From assembly GCF_000226095.1 (NCBI RefSeq), contig NC_016473.1, positions 2,790,001-2,854,000 of the forward strand: a stretch of 64,000 nucleotides of DNA, given 5' to 3'. The translations under genes were made by a program, and so were the position numbers. Origin of the DNA: Thermothelomyces thermophilus ATCC 42464 (Eukaryota; Ascomycota; Sordariomycetes; Sordariales; Chaetomiaceae). Below the pieces are notes generated by a model. It did no database searches, was not told where the DNA came from, and saw only the letters and a list, made by a program, of their open reading frames with translations. Shown in pieces: positions 51,901 through 61,573 of the stretch (within the stretch, counting starts at the first letter, position 1; every line of letters starts with the position of its first letter).

Positions 51901-52544
51901 GAGAGAACAGCTATCGGCGATTCAGCTCGTTCCTCCTGTCGCAACGTCGGTATCGTTATGCCGCTTCTTCCAGAGTCCGTAGTGGTCTGCCTGCCACTGT
52001 CCGTCTCTTGCGGTGGATCCGTAGGACATGCCTTTCTCTGAGCATCGTCCGCTCGCGATCCTTGCGCGCTCCCCATCTCGCTGGTCGAATACGACTCCAT
52101 TCGGGGTCGCAGGTGGCCACCGTTCTTCCAGCTGATGTCCGGGTCGTAATCTTCATGCCATGGTAACCCCAATATCATGTCTTTGTCGTTGCCCATGTCC
52201 ACGATGCTGAATACGACTGCTGTGGTCTTCCCTGCCACAGTGATGTCGATCGGTTCGGTCTCCCTGCGTACCCATTGCGTCGGAAATGGCCCTTTGACTA
52301 TGCCATGCTTCCGCTTCATTCTCCAGGGTATCCGCAGCTGATTCACAAGTGTCGGCGAAATCAGATTCATCTCTGCTCCACTGTCCACTAGTGCGAGCAT
52401 TTCGTGCTGTTTCCACTGTGCTGTTATCCACAGCCGCTTGTCTTGCCGCCGTCGTCCAAAGATTGCGGCGATTTCCCATGTTTCTGCCGGGAGGTCTCGG
52501 TATAGTGGTCTCTTGCGCCAGTTCCTCCTGTACTGCGCTACCAC
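48744..52544 (-). CDS. pol: Element E pol polyprotein (protease, RT, RNase H, integrase, chromodomain)
   Basis: The frame encodes, in order: an aspartic protease (VDSGAEMN), reverse transcriptase with the YLDD catalytic motif, RNase H (TDASDYAIGG), an integrase with an HHCC zinc domain (CDICNRSK) and DDE core, and a C-terminal chromodomain (EWDVEEILDSRIINGELQYL, then VKWLDFG). The order RT-RNaseH-IN and the chromodomain place it among Ty3/Gypsy chromoviruses. The first listed codon is a GTG, and the frame is open for about 65 bp more, overlapping the middle frame. Pol is therefore probably made by recoding, as is usual for the family. Confidence 0.93.
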   Translation of the reverse strand: MVAQYRRNWRKRPLYRDLPAETWEIAAIFGRRRQDKRLWITAQWKQHEMLALVDSGAEMNLISPTLVNQLRIPWRMKRKHGIVKGPFPTQWVRRETEPIDITVAGKTTAVVFSIVDMGNDKDMILGLPWHEDYDPDISWKNGGHLRPRMESYSTSEMGSAQGSRADDAQRKACPTDPPQETDSGRQTTTDSGRSGITIPTLRQEERAESPIAVLSVDECGALQWEQWVETGEIASIAMDGTKFAYYQKTERRDKTGEVPKEYEGHPAFEPKHLEGLPEHGPWDHEIKLKEGARLKFFKIYHTSQTQDEELKRYLEENLRRGHIRPSTSPAGYPILFVPKKDGKLRLCVDYRQLNEQTVKNRYPLPLISRLRDQLAGAQYFTRLDLPSAYNHIRIKEGDEWKTAFRTPYGHYEYLVMPFGLTNAPATFQALIDQAIRPFLDKFAVCYLDDILIFSKTMDEHRKHVKAVLDALHAYKLSVNKGKSEFHVRKTVFLGYEISPGQIRMEPSKVEAIKNWPRPTSVTEVRSFIGFANFYRMFLRNFGAIARPLHELTKKNAEFQWEEQHEQAFTQIRDAITEDPVLVLPDPKKPFEVETDASDYAIGGQLGQRDEQGKLHPVAFFSKKLDGPRLNYPIHDKELLAIVEAFKEWRPYLSGTIEPVQVYTDHKNLRYFTTTKELNGRQIRWAEFLAEFNFEIRYKKGKENARADILSRRTDHTEGRTGTTPPLFKERTDGTLHHETQTPVEDDPLDSFLECCAIFREERINEAQYQAAPGPVVPDGVEEKDGKLWYRGKAYIHDKGQQLRMIRELHESKLGGHKGVTKTVAQVKKHYDFPQLTTRVKEVVRNCDICNRSKTARHKPYGLLQPLPTADKPWSSVTMDFITKLPESKDTATGVTYDSILTVVDRLTKWAYFFPYKESWTAEQLADVIYRQVASVHAWPQEWITDRDTKFASKFWQALMQRLGVNSKLSTAYHPQTDGQTERLNQVVEQYLRSYVNYQQNDWVMLLPTAQLAYNTTPTETTKVTPFFANYGYEADLRQGPEVTVPRAAVKAEQMHALHEKLKKELEFVKTRMKNYYDKHRLEGPRLERGDKVYLIARNLRTKRPSTKLDFKKVGPFVIKERISTSNYRLSLPSSMRLRTDVFHISLLEPAPKNAKVATHIEAEDEEEEWDVEEILDSRIINGELQYLVKWLDFGPEDNSWEPVKNLSCPEKLQQFHQRNPDRPKATNPKPTRNRPARTDPKELQDTRHPKAVRNRRTGEMGSKKTQ

Positions 52545-52561
52545 TCGCCGCTGCGCGGGCG

Positions 52562-53314
52562 TTAATGGTTTCCGGGCCCCTCGAAGGGCCCTGACCCGTT
52601 TCCCAGGTCAGTGCTGACCTCTTCGGTTGTTCGGCTGATAGCGGCTTCGTCGATCGTGCTCATTTCTGTGAGCCATTGAGTGCTTGCAGCTTCCCACCAT
52701 TGGGTCCGTTCTGCTTTTCGTCGTGCGTGCCATAGCTTCATCTGAAGCTCCCGAATTCGCAATTTCTTTTCGTCCGCGTGATAGAGGCAGTCGTTACTCC
52801 GGCACGAGTCCCATGTGTCTCGTCCTGTTCCGCAGTGCCTAGGCCAGGCTCGTCTTGGAACTACCGTGATGCCTTCTAGATCGCGGGCTTCGATCTTCCA
52901 GAGCAATTCGGCCTCTCTGTTTCCTGCATCGTAGACCCATTCCACAGGGCACAAGCCTCCGTCCCCGTTCTCCTGTCGGGTCGGCCAGTGGTTGTTTTCG
53001 AATTTGTCGCGGAAGTGGTATCGGCATTCGTGTGCCACACACTGGAACCAGGGCACTTGCGCATGTGCCTCATGTCGAGGGTGCAGTCGCGTGGCGTCGC
53101 CTGGAAGGTATTGGAACTCTTTCCCGAATCCTTCCCATTGTACGTGGACCGTAGGTACTCCAGTGCTGACATAGGAGTGTTTCTTCCAGTAGCTTTCCCA
53201 CGTACGCTCATCTTTTCCGCGGTTCGCGCGCATGAACTGGTATTCTGGGTTCCGCACATCGTTGCTGAGTTGCTGATCGTCAAAGTGCTTCGGCGTAGCT
53301 ATCGGGCCCATCAT
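52562..53314 (-). CDS. Element E middle frame between gag and pol, function unknown
   Basis: A 250-codon frame that overlaps the end of gag by 35 nt in a different frame and overlaps the open start of pol. It begins MMGPIATPKHFDD. It contains two Cys/His clusters: CVAHECRYHF leading to NNHW near residue 100, and CGTG...SCRSNDCLYH near residue 180, the latter followed by a charged helix (EKKLRIRELQMKLWHARRK). I do not recognise the family. Most Ty3/Gypsy elements go directly from gag to pol, so a separate frame here is unusual. Copies A and C have clearly related, decayed sequence in the same position. Confidence 0.7.
   Translation of the reverse strand: MMGPIATPKHFDDQQLSNDVRNPEYQFMRANRGKDERTWESYWKKHSYVSTGVPTVHVQWEGFGKEFQYLPGDATRLHPRHEAHAQVPWFQCVAHECRYHFRDKFENNHWPTRQENGDGGLCPVEWVYDAGNREAELLWKIEARDLEGITVVPRRAWPRHCGTGRDTWDSCRSNDCLYHADEKKLRIRELQMKLWHARRKAERTQWWEAASTQWLTEMSTIDEAAISRTTEEVSTDLGNGSGPFEGPGNH
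52577..52610 (-). promoter_or_regulatory. GGGCCC palindrome at the middle-frame/pol overlap
   Basis: Two GGGCCC blocks a few bases apart can fold as a stem within the stretch where the middle frame and pol overlap. The arrangement is kept in copies A and C despite heavy mutation. It could stimulate recoding or reinitiation, which is inferred. Confidence 0.4.
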
Positions 53315-54824
53315 ATGTCACAGGCTGTTCCCCTTTGATGGTTTCCACGATACGTCGGAGTTCCCTCATTTCGTCCTTCATCTCATCGCTCTGCTGGGCG
53401 AGTCGAGTCAAGCGCCCATCCCGTTCGCGCAGTTCCGTGTTGAGTCGGAAAACTTCGTTGCGGTACCATTCGATTCGTTCCTGGAGGAATAGAGCATTGG
53501 GTCCGGGTCTTTCGATTCCTTGGGTGTCGGTTGTCCACGATCCATCCCGCCTCTGCGTGACTGTGAAACCCCACTGCCTCAAGATTGGGAGAATCGAAAT
53601 TGGCGGCGCATACTCTCCTGCCATGTCCCATTCGGCAAGACCTGTCTCTGGGTCCACAGTGACCAGTTCGGAGTACGGTGCTTGTTCGTCTTCACCGTTG
53701 CCGTCGTGTCCGAGACTGTCCGTGTCACTGTCCTTGTCTTCGTAGCTCGTGGCTGCTACTTCGGTGACGTTCTTGGTGGTTTCGTCGATGTCCGCGATTT
53801 CTTTTCCAGGGACTGGCTTCCATTCTTTCTTCGGGCTCCGGCATTCTCGCTTGTAATGCCCTTTCTTTCCGCAGTTGTAGCAGGTAACATTGGACTTGTC
53901 TTTGGTCGCCTTCTTCTGGTCCTGCTTCTGCGCTGCGTCCACATCCATGGCTCCGGGGTGCGTCCCGTACGAGGTACTAACGTACGCTCGCTTTTTCTTG
54001 TCGTTGGCCTTAACCGTGGTTCCGTTCATTCGACCTCGTTTCTGCTGCTCTCGTGCGTAGAGTCGATCATCGATCCTGATGGCCTGCGCGATGTATTCAT
54101 CCAGAGTCTCAGGCCGATCGTACTTGTACAGCTCGTCCTTGACCTTTTCCTTCAAGCCGTTGTAGAACAGTTGCATCAACGCCTCGTCGTTAAGCTGAGA
54201 CTTGAGCATGTCCTGTCTGAACTGTGCGGCGTAGGAGGCTGCTGACTTGGTCTGTCGGAGATTGGCGAGTCTTTCTTGCGCATGAATCTTCTCGTCTTTG
54301 TCGCCAAAAACTTTCCGAAGCTCTTCTTCGAAACGGTCGTAAGATCGGAAGACTGCCCGTGTAAACGCGTCTCGATCGTCTTCGTCTTCCTCCGTGAGAT
54401 AGTCGTTCCACGTAGGCTCGAACCATCTGAGTGCCTTGCCCTCTAGTCTCGTGGCTGCGTAGAGGACTTTGGCTTTGTCGTCCGGAAACTTGTCGTCATT
54501 GAGCCGGAAGTAGGATCGGAGGTTTGTCAGGAATCCTGCGAGATCCTCCTTGGTTCCTCCGTATTTACCAGGTGGTTCGATCTTGATGCGGCTCGCCTTG
54601 GCGGTCTCGAGCGCTTCGATTTTGGCGTAGGCTTCGTTGACCAACTTCTGCGAGTACTTTTCGCGGTTCTCGAGTTCCTTGATTCGAGCTTGAGCAGCCT
54701 TGTCTCTCTGGTCCAACTCCTGGATCCGCTGCTGGAGTTGACCAAGCTGAGCGAGCAGCTGTTCGGCCGTGATGTTGGTAGCCATGTCGATGTCGAGGTC
54801 GAAGTCACCTCCGTTCTGAACCAT
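53280..54824 (-). CDS. gag: Element E gag
   Basis: This 514-codon frame has an N-terminal coiled coil (AEQLLAQLGQLQQRIQEL), a capsid region with the RWFEPTW and FRSYDRFEEELRKVFGD type blocks of the Ty3/Gypsy gag family, and one zinc knuckle CYNCGKKGHYKREC (C-x2-C-x4-H-x4-C). A long C-terminal extension past the knuckle, with an acidic stretch and a second coiled coil, is larger than usual. The start lies only 27 nt after the 5' LTR. Confidence 0.93.
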   Translation of the reverse strand: MVQNGGDFDLDIDMATNITAEQLLAQLGQLQQRIQELDQRDKAAQARIKELENREKYSQKLVNEAYAKIEALETAKASRIKIEPPGKYGGTKEDLAGFLTNLRSYFRLNDDKFPDDKAKVLYAATRLEGKALRWFEPTWNDYLTEEDEDDRDAFTRAVFRSYDRFEEELRKVFGDKDEKIHAQERLANLRQTKSAASYAAQFRQDMLKSQLNDEALMQLFYNGLKEKVKDELYKYDRPETLDEYIAQAIRIDDRLYAREQQKRGRMNGTTVKANDKKKRAYVSTSYGTHPGAMDVDAAQKQDQKKATKDKSNVTCYNCGKKGHYKRECRSPKKEWKPVPGKEIADIDETTKNVTEVAATSYEDKDSDTDSLGHDGNGEDEQAPYSELVTVDPETGLAEWDMAGEYAPPISILPILRQWGFTVTQRRDGSWTTDTQGIERPGPNALFLQERIEWYRNEVFRLNTELRERDGRLTRLAQQSDEMKDEMRELRRIVETIKGEQPVTYDGPDSYAEAL

Positions 54825-54838
54825 GACAGAACAAAGGG

Positions 54839-54849
54839 AGTGGTAACAA
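54839..54849 (-). other. Primer-binding site of element E, complementary to its own R region
   Basis: Two bases after the 5' LTR the element reads TTGTTACCACT. This is exactly complementary to AGTGGTAACAA in the LTR R region (55024..55034 on the minus strand), which lies 39 nt below the start of the TATATA box. No TGG start of a tRNA-type site is present. The pattern matches the self-priming used by Tf1 and sushi-type chromoviruses. Confidence 0.7.
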
Positions 54850-54851
54850 CG

Positions 54852-55265
54852 TGTGACGAACCCAACTCAGACTGCTTCTGAAAGGGTCCAGACGGAGGTG
54901 GGTGAAGCGGGACAAGCAGGCAGGTCGTCTGAGGGATTCGGTGAAGCCAAAGGGTTCACAACAACACTTAGAGTTGTCTCTCACAGTAATCAGCAATGCT
55001 TGGTATGAGTACTGTGATTGTGATTGTTACCACTGGTGAACTCCCAGAGTTCGCCAGAACGAGTGACTATATACAATTTCCTTGTCCTTTCCCCCTTGAG
55101 TCTTGATCGTGCGATCGCTGCTGCGATCCTGCGATCGTTACCCAAGTGCTCGTCTTGATCGAAGTGCGATCACTGCGATCACTTCCTGATTGGTCCTTAG
55201 GTCTTGTGGTTCCTGATTGGTTCTGTGCGCCTTGCCGGGTCGCCTTATGCAGCCAAATCGTGACA
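54852..55265 (-). repeat. 5' LTR of element E
   Basis: 414 bp, apparently identical to the 3' LTR. The TATATAG box is at 55067..55073 (minus strand), and GATCGC units lie upstream in U3. Confidence 0.93.
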
Positions 55266-55649
55266 CTAAATAGCTAGTAGACGTAATCTATCGGCAAGTT
55301 ATATTAGTATATGCTTAGCTATAAAAATAGATTACCGATAGAGATACTAAGTTTACATTAAAGTTCTAGCAAGCGTTAATATAACGATTAGGCGTCAATA
55401 GTAAGCTATTAATAGTATATTACCTATAGACTAACGGATAAACGGAGCGACTAAACCAAGTTATTAAGTAGTATCTCCGCTCTTACGTTAACTACTAGTA
55501 AGATAACTAGGTTATACTATTACTAATAATATAACTTGCTTATAATATAACGTTAACGGAAACAATTAAAGTTATACCGTTCTTTATAAACTATAGATAT
55601 AAAGCAGACCTTAGGCAAGGACTAGAGGTCACAATGCTAAGAGTAGTAG

Positions 55650-56102
55650 TGTGACGAACCTAACTCAGACTTCTTCTAAAAGGGTTCAGACAAAGGTAGA
55701 TTGAGCGGGACAGGCAGGCAGGTCGTCTAAGGGATTCGGTAAAGCCAAAGGGTCTACAACAACACTTAGAGTTATCTCTTATAGTAATCCGCAATGCTTG
55801 GTATAAGTACTATAATTGTAATTGTTACTACTGGTAAACTCCTAGAGTCCACTATAACAAGTGACTATTTACATGTATATATACTTCTGTCGATCGCTTA
55901 TAGTCCCCTTCTATCCTGTCCTTAGATCGCCTTTGGTAGCTAGCTATCTTCTGCTATCTTTCCCTTTTTGGCAATTGTTCGCCCGTAGTAGCCCACGCTC
56001 CCTAGCGATCCTATATTAGCCTCGCTTCGTGCCCTTCTTGATTAGTAGCTCATTTAGCCTACTACACCCTACCAGGTCACGGTATTTGGTTAGCTTGTAA
56101 CA
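55650..56102 (-). repeat. 3' LTR of copy B
   Basis: 453 bp from TGTGACGAACC to the TTGTAACA end. It is the same length and subfamily as the LTR of copy C. The U3 differs from that of E. Confidence 0.82.
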
Positions 56103-57789
56103 CGATGCCCCCTCTTCAAGGCTTTCGACCCAAAAGCTTCTTATAACTTGTTTCAAATACCACTAACACCCCCTTTTCTTAATAGGTAATGTCCTTCTTC
56201 CGTTAACTTCCTTTCGCCATGGCTGATCGTATTCCTAGGAATCGTCGCGATCTTAAACGCGAATGATATACTATTACGATCAAGATTAAGCGAGAGGGTT
56301 ACGAAGTTACTATACCTTATAAGCATTATTAGAATACAAAGCCGTAGAAGCGTTATATAATAATAAAGGATTTAAATAAGTGTCAAAATTATATTCATAT
56401 AGGCAAGAAGTATAGTAGTCTGAACGTTATAGATACCTATAGGTTCCTTATTATTTTCCTTTATAGTCTTAGGTTACTAACTATCTTAGTCCTTTCGAAT
56501 TTGTCGGAGCAGGAGAAGGTTTCGAAAGAGATTACTAAGACCAAGGCGCTACTTACTTAGACACTAAGCCATTTAAGTCAATTACGTCATTTACAGCAAT
56601 CTCTACGCGATCGTAGTGCCGAAGTTTTTCGTCGTAGCATAGCTCGTCTAGAAGAGGAGGAAGAACTAGATACTCCTCTGCCGATATCAGAGACATAGAC
56701 CTTTACAGGTTAGGCTTAGGCATTAGGTACTTTTGACGTGCTTAATTAGGAGTCGATTAGGTTAGATCCTGGTCTTAATTCTAGCGGGTTCCCCTCTTTT
56801 TCTGTTAGGGAATAGGCTTCGGAGCTAGTTCTTATAGCCGGTTAGGATTCTGCCGGTAGAACTGCTCTAGCTTCTTAGGGCAATTTAGGTTCTTAACTAG
56901 TTCCTATAAGTTGTCTTCTAGTCTAAAATCAAGCCATTTAACTAGGTACTATAGTTCTCTGTTAATAATGTATAAATCTAGAATTTCTTCGATATCCTAT
57001 TCTTCTTCCTTATCCTTTACTTTAATATATATAGCAACCTTAGCATTTTTCAGTGCTAGTTCAAGAAGCAAAATATAAAAAACATCTATCCGTAGTCATA
57101 TAGATAATAGTAACGATAGTCAGTAGTTAGATGTTAAAATTCGTTCTTTAATAACGAAGGGTCTGACCTTCTTAAAGTCTAGCTTCATGCTTAGTCGTTT
57201 AGTTTATAAGTTTCGTACGATTAGGTAGACTTTGTCTCCCCTCTCTAGGCAAGGTCCCTCGAGCCTATATTTGTCGTAGTAGTTCTTTATTCTAGTCTTA
57301 ATAAACTCGAGTTCCTTTTTAAGCTTTTTATATAGTGTGTACATTTGTTCTACTTTGACTGCTGCTCTCGGCACTATGACCTCTGGTCCTTACCTAAGGT
57401 CTGCTTTATATCCGTAGTTCGCAAAGAACAGTGTGACTTTAGTCGTTTCTGTCGGCGTTATATTGTAGGCGAGTTATACTATTAATAACAGCATGACCTA
57501 GTCGTTTTATTAGTAGTTGACGTAAGAGCAGAGGTACTGCTTAATAACTTAGTTTAGTTACTCTATTTGTCTGTTAGTCTATAGGTAATATGCTATTAAT
57601 AGCTTGCTATTAACGCCTAATTGTTATATTAATGCTTGCTAGAACTTCGATATGAACTTTATATCTCTGTTAGTAATCTATTCTTATAGCTAAGTATATA
57701 TTAATGTAACTTGCCGATAGATTATATCTGCTAACTGTTCCGCTATCTAGGACTCCTTGTAGGGAAAGAAGTATACCTACTTAGTCAGG
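55650..57789 (-). mobile_element. Chromovirus copy B: decayed, 3' part visible
   Basis: The copy begins with its 3' LTR (55650..56102, 453 bp), followed by the antisense-frame region and then pol from the chromodomain back into the integrase, where copy C interrupts it. It is RIP-biased, with many disruptions. It is inserted in the integrase C-terminal region of copy A. The far half would lie beyond the window. Confidence 0.85.
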
Positions 57790-58242
57790 TATTACGAGCC
57801 AACCATATACCGCGACCCGGTAGGGTGCAGCAGGCTAAATGAGCTACCAATCAAGAAAGGGCACGAAGCGAGGCTGACATAGGATCGCTAGGGAGCGCAG
57901 GCTACCACAGGCAAACAATTGCCAAAAGGGAAAGATAGCAGAGGATAGCTAGCTACCAAAGGCGATCTAAGGACAGGATAAAAGGGAACCATAAGCGATT
58001 AACAGAAGTATATATATATATAGATAGTCACTCGTTATAGTAGACTCTAGGAGTTTACTAGTAGTAACAATCACAATCATAGTACTTATACCAAGCATTG
58101 CTAATTACTATAAGAGGTAACTCTAAATATTATTATAAACCCTTTAGCTTCACCGAATCCCTTAGACGACTTGCCTACTTGTCCCGCTTTACCTACCTCC
58201 GTCTGGACCCTTTTAGAAGAAGTCTGAGTTAGGTTCGTCATA
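57790..58242 (+). repeat. 5' LTR of copy C
   Basis: 453 bp, the reverse orientation of the copy B LTR and clearly similar to it along the whole length, including U3. Confidence 0.82.
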
Positions 58243-61128
58243 CGTTATTACCACTCCCTTTGTTCTATTATAGTTTAGAACGGAGGTGACTTTGACCTCG
58301 ATATCGACATAGCTACTAACGTCATAGCTAAATAGCTGCTTACTTAGCTTGGTCAACTCTAGCAGCAGATCTAGGAATTAGACCAGAGAGACAAGGCTAC
58401 TTAAGCTCGAATCAAGGAACTCGAGAACCGCGAAAAGTACTTGTAGAAGTTGGTTAACGAGGCCTATACCAAAATCGAGACGCTCGAGACCGCTAAAGCG
58501 AAGCATATTAAGATTGAATTACCTAGTAAATACAGAGGAACCAAGGAGGATCTCGTAGGATTCTTAACAAACCTCTGATCCTACTTCCGGCTTAACGACG
58601 ACAAGTTTCCGGACGACAAAGCCAAAGTTCTCTACGTAGCTATAAGACTAGAGGGCAAGGCATTTAGATAGTTTAAGCTTATATAGAACGACTACCTTAC
58701 TAAGGAAGATAAAGACGACCGAGACGCGTTTATATAGGTAGTCTTCTAATCTTATAACTATTTCAAAGAAGAGCTTTAGAAGGTTTTTAGTAATAAAGAT
58801 AAGAAGATTTATATATAAGAAAGACTTGCTAATCTCTAATAGACTAAGTTAGTAGCCTCTTACGCTATATAGTTTAGATAGGATATACTCAAGTCTTAGC
58901 TTAACGACAAGGCATTAATATAACTATTTTATAATAGCTTAAAGGAAAAGGTTAAAGACAAGCTATATAAATACGATCAGCCCAAGACTCTGGACAAATA
59001 CATTATATAGGCCATTAGGATTAATAATCGACTCTATATACAAGAGTAGTAAAAACAAGGTCAAATAAATAGAACTACGGTTAAGGCTAATGACAAGAAA
59101 AAGCAAGCATACATTAATACCTTATATAGGACGTATCCTAGAGCTATAGATATAGATATAGCGTAGAAGCAGGACTAGAAGAAGACGACTAAAGACAAGT
59201 CTAATATTACCTACTATAACTATAGAAAGAAAGGGCACTACAAGCGAGAATGTCGAAGCCTAAAGAAAGAGTAGAAGACAGTCCCTAGAAAGGAAATTAC
59301 AGCCATCGACGAAACTACTAAGGACGTTATCAAAGTAGCGGCCACGAGCTACGAAGATAAAGACAGTAATACGGACAGTCCTAGACATGACGACAATAGT
59401 AAAGACGAACAAGCACCGAACTCCGAACTGGTCACTATAGACCTAGAGATAGGTCTTGCCGAATAGGATATAACAGGAGAATATATACCGCTAGTTTCGA
59501 TTCTCCTAGCCTTAAGGCAGTAGGGTTTTACAGTTATATAGAGGCAGGATAGATTATAGATAACTAATACCTAAGGAATCAAAAGACCTGGACCTAATGT
59601 TCTATTCCTCTAGGAACGAATCGAATAATACTATAATAAAGTTTTTCGGCTTAACATAGAACTGCGCGAATAGGATAGACGCTTAATTCGACTTGCCTAG
59701 TAGAGTGATAGAATAAGGGACGAAATAAGAGAACTCTGACGTATCGTAGAAACTATTAAAGGAGAACAGCCTATAATATATAATAGGCCTAATAGCTATA
59801 CCAAGTATCTTAACGGCTAGTAACTTAGTAATAACGTATAGAACCTAGAATACTAGTTTATATACGCAAACCATGGAAAAGACGAGCATACGTAGGAAAG
59901 CTACTAGAAGAAATATTCCTATATTAGCACTAGAGTATCTACAGTCTATATATAATAGGAAGGATTCGGGAAAGAATTCCAATACCTCCTAGGCAACACT
60001 ACACGACTATACCCTCGACACAAGGCATATACGCAAGTGCCTTAGTTCTAATGTATAGCACACGAATGCCAATATCACTTCCGCGACAAATTCGAAAACA
60101 ATCACTAGCCGACCTAGCAAGGAAATAAGGACAGAAGCTTATGCCCTATAGAATGGGTTTACAATGTAGGAAACAGAGCGGCCGAATCGCTCTAGAAGAT
60201 CGAAGCCCGCGATCTAGAAAGCATTACGATAGTTCTAAGACGAGCCTAGCCTAGGCACTACGGAACCAGACAAGATATATAGGACTCGTACTAGAGTAAC
60301 GATTGCCTTTATTACGCAGACGAAAAGAAATTACAAATTTGGGAGCTTTAGATAAAGCTATGGCACGTACGACGGAAAGCAGAACGGACCTAATAGTAGG
60401 AAGCCGTAAATACTCAATAGCTTACAGAAATGAGCACAATTAACGAAGCCGCTATTAGCCGAACAACCAAAGAGGTTAGTACTAACCTAGGAAACGGGTT
60501 AGGGCCCTTTAAGGGGCCCGGAAACCATTAACGCCTATATAGCGGCAGGTAGTAGTGTAGTATAGGAGGGACTAGCGTAAGAGACCACTATATCGAGACC
60601 TCCTAGCAGAAATATAGGAAATCGCCGCAATCTTTGGACGACGGCGGCAAGATAAGCAATTATAGATAATAGCATAGTAGAAATAGCATAAAATGCTTAT
60701 ACTAGTAGATAGTAAAGCCAAGATAAACCTAATTTCGCTAACACTTATAAATTAGCTACAGATACCCTAGAGAATAAAGCAGAAGCATAGTATAATCAAA
60801 GGGCCATTTCCGATGCAATAGGTATATAGGGAGACCAAACTAATCGATATTACTATAGCAAGGAAGACTATAGCAGTCATATTTAGCATTATAGATATAG
60901 GTAACGACAAAGATATAATATTAGGGTTACTATAGCATAAAGATTACGACCTAGACATTAGCTAGAAGAATAGTAGCCACCTACAACCCTAAATAGAATC
61001 GTATTCGACTAGCAAGATAGGGAGCACGCAAGGATCGCGAGCAGACAATACTTAAGGGAAGGCATATCCTACGGATCTACCGCAAGAGACGGACAGTGGC
61101 AGGCAGACCACTACAGACTCTAGAAGAG
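57790..61128 (+). mobile_element. Chromovirus copy C: decayed, 5' part visible
   Basis: The 5' LTR is 57790..58242. A gag-like region (about 58265-59810), the middle-frame region (to about 60530) and the start of pol follow, and copy D then interrupts it in the region after the protease. It is less mutated than copy A but still broken at many sites. It is inserted in copy B in the opposite orientation. Confidence 0.85.
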
Positions 61129-61573
61129 TGTGACGAACCCAACTCAGACTGCTCTGAAAGGGTCCAGACGGAGGTGGATTGAGCAGACGAGTAGGCAGGT
61201 CGTCTGAGGGATTTGGTAAAGCCAAAGGGTTCATAATAACACTAGAGTTGTCTCTTACAGTAATCAGCAATGCTTGGTATAAGTACTGTGATTGTGATTG
61301 TTACCACTAGTAAACTCCTAGAGTCTACTATAACAAGTGACTAGCTAGCTATATATATACAATTGTCTGTCCCTCTTCAATAGTTATCACTAGTACCATT
61401 TCTCCTTTCACTCCGTGACTCCGCGTCGTTAACGGTGACATGTTATTATCACCAGTGAAGACCTTGGTCTTGGCGGTGATAATCTTCTAATTGGTCCGTC
61501 AAGTGATTGGCTGTCGGAAAGTCCCGCGTCCTGGCTACAGCCTGCCAGGCCGTCCATATGCTTATCCGTGACA
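61129..61573 (-). repeat. 3' LTR of copy D
   Basis: 445 bp from TGTGACGAACC to the CCGTGACA end. Its R-U5 part matches E closely; its U3 is different. Confidence 0.8.

Larger units (their letters stand above)
47753..55265 (-). mobile_element. Element E: Ty3/Gypsy chromovirus, looks whole and recent
   Basis: The element is 7,513 bp, flanked by the 5-bp duplication CTAAA (47748..47752 and 55266..55270). Its two 414-bp LTRs read as identical. It encodes, on the minus strand, gag, a middle frame of unknown function and a pol with a C-terminal chromodomain, plus one frame on the opposite strand near the 3' LTR. The frames are long and uninterrupted, and GC content is normal, unlike every other copy here. 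It sits inside the integrase region of copy A. Identical LTRs and lack of RIP bias imply insertion after the RIP that hit its neighbours. Confidence 0.95.
42253..55649 (+). mobile_element. Chromovirus copy A: old, RIP-decayed Ty3/Gypsy element, split by element E
   Basis: The left part is 42253-47752 and the right part 55266-55649; element E lies between. In order there is a 5' LTR (42253..42680), gag-like sequence (about 42710-44230), the middle-frame region (to about 44950), then protease, reverse transcriptase, RNase H and integrase regions. The element is cut off by copy B before its chromodomain. Identity to E along gag and pol is obvious by eye. It is thoroughly broken, with dozens of disruptions throughout. 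It is the oldest layer of the nest, because the others lie inside it. Confidence 0.88.

Noticed and set aside
61052-61270. 72-codon frame across the C/D junction
   Set aside because: It is an accident of two elements meeting at 61129 and not a real gene.
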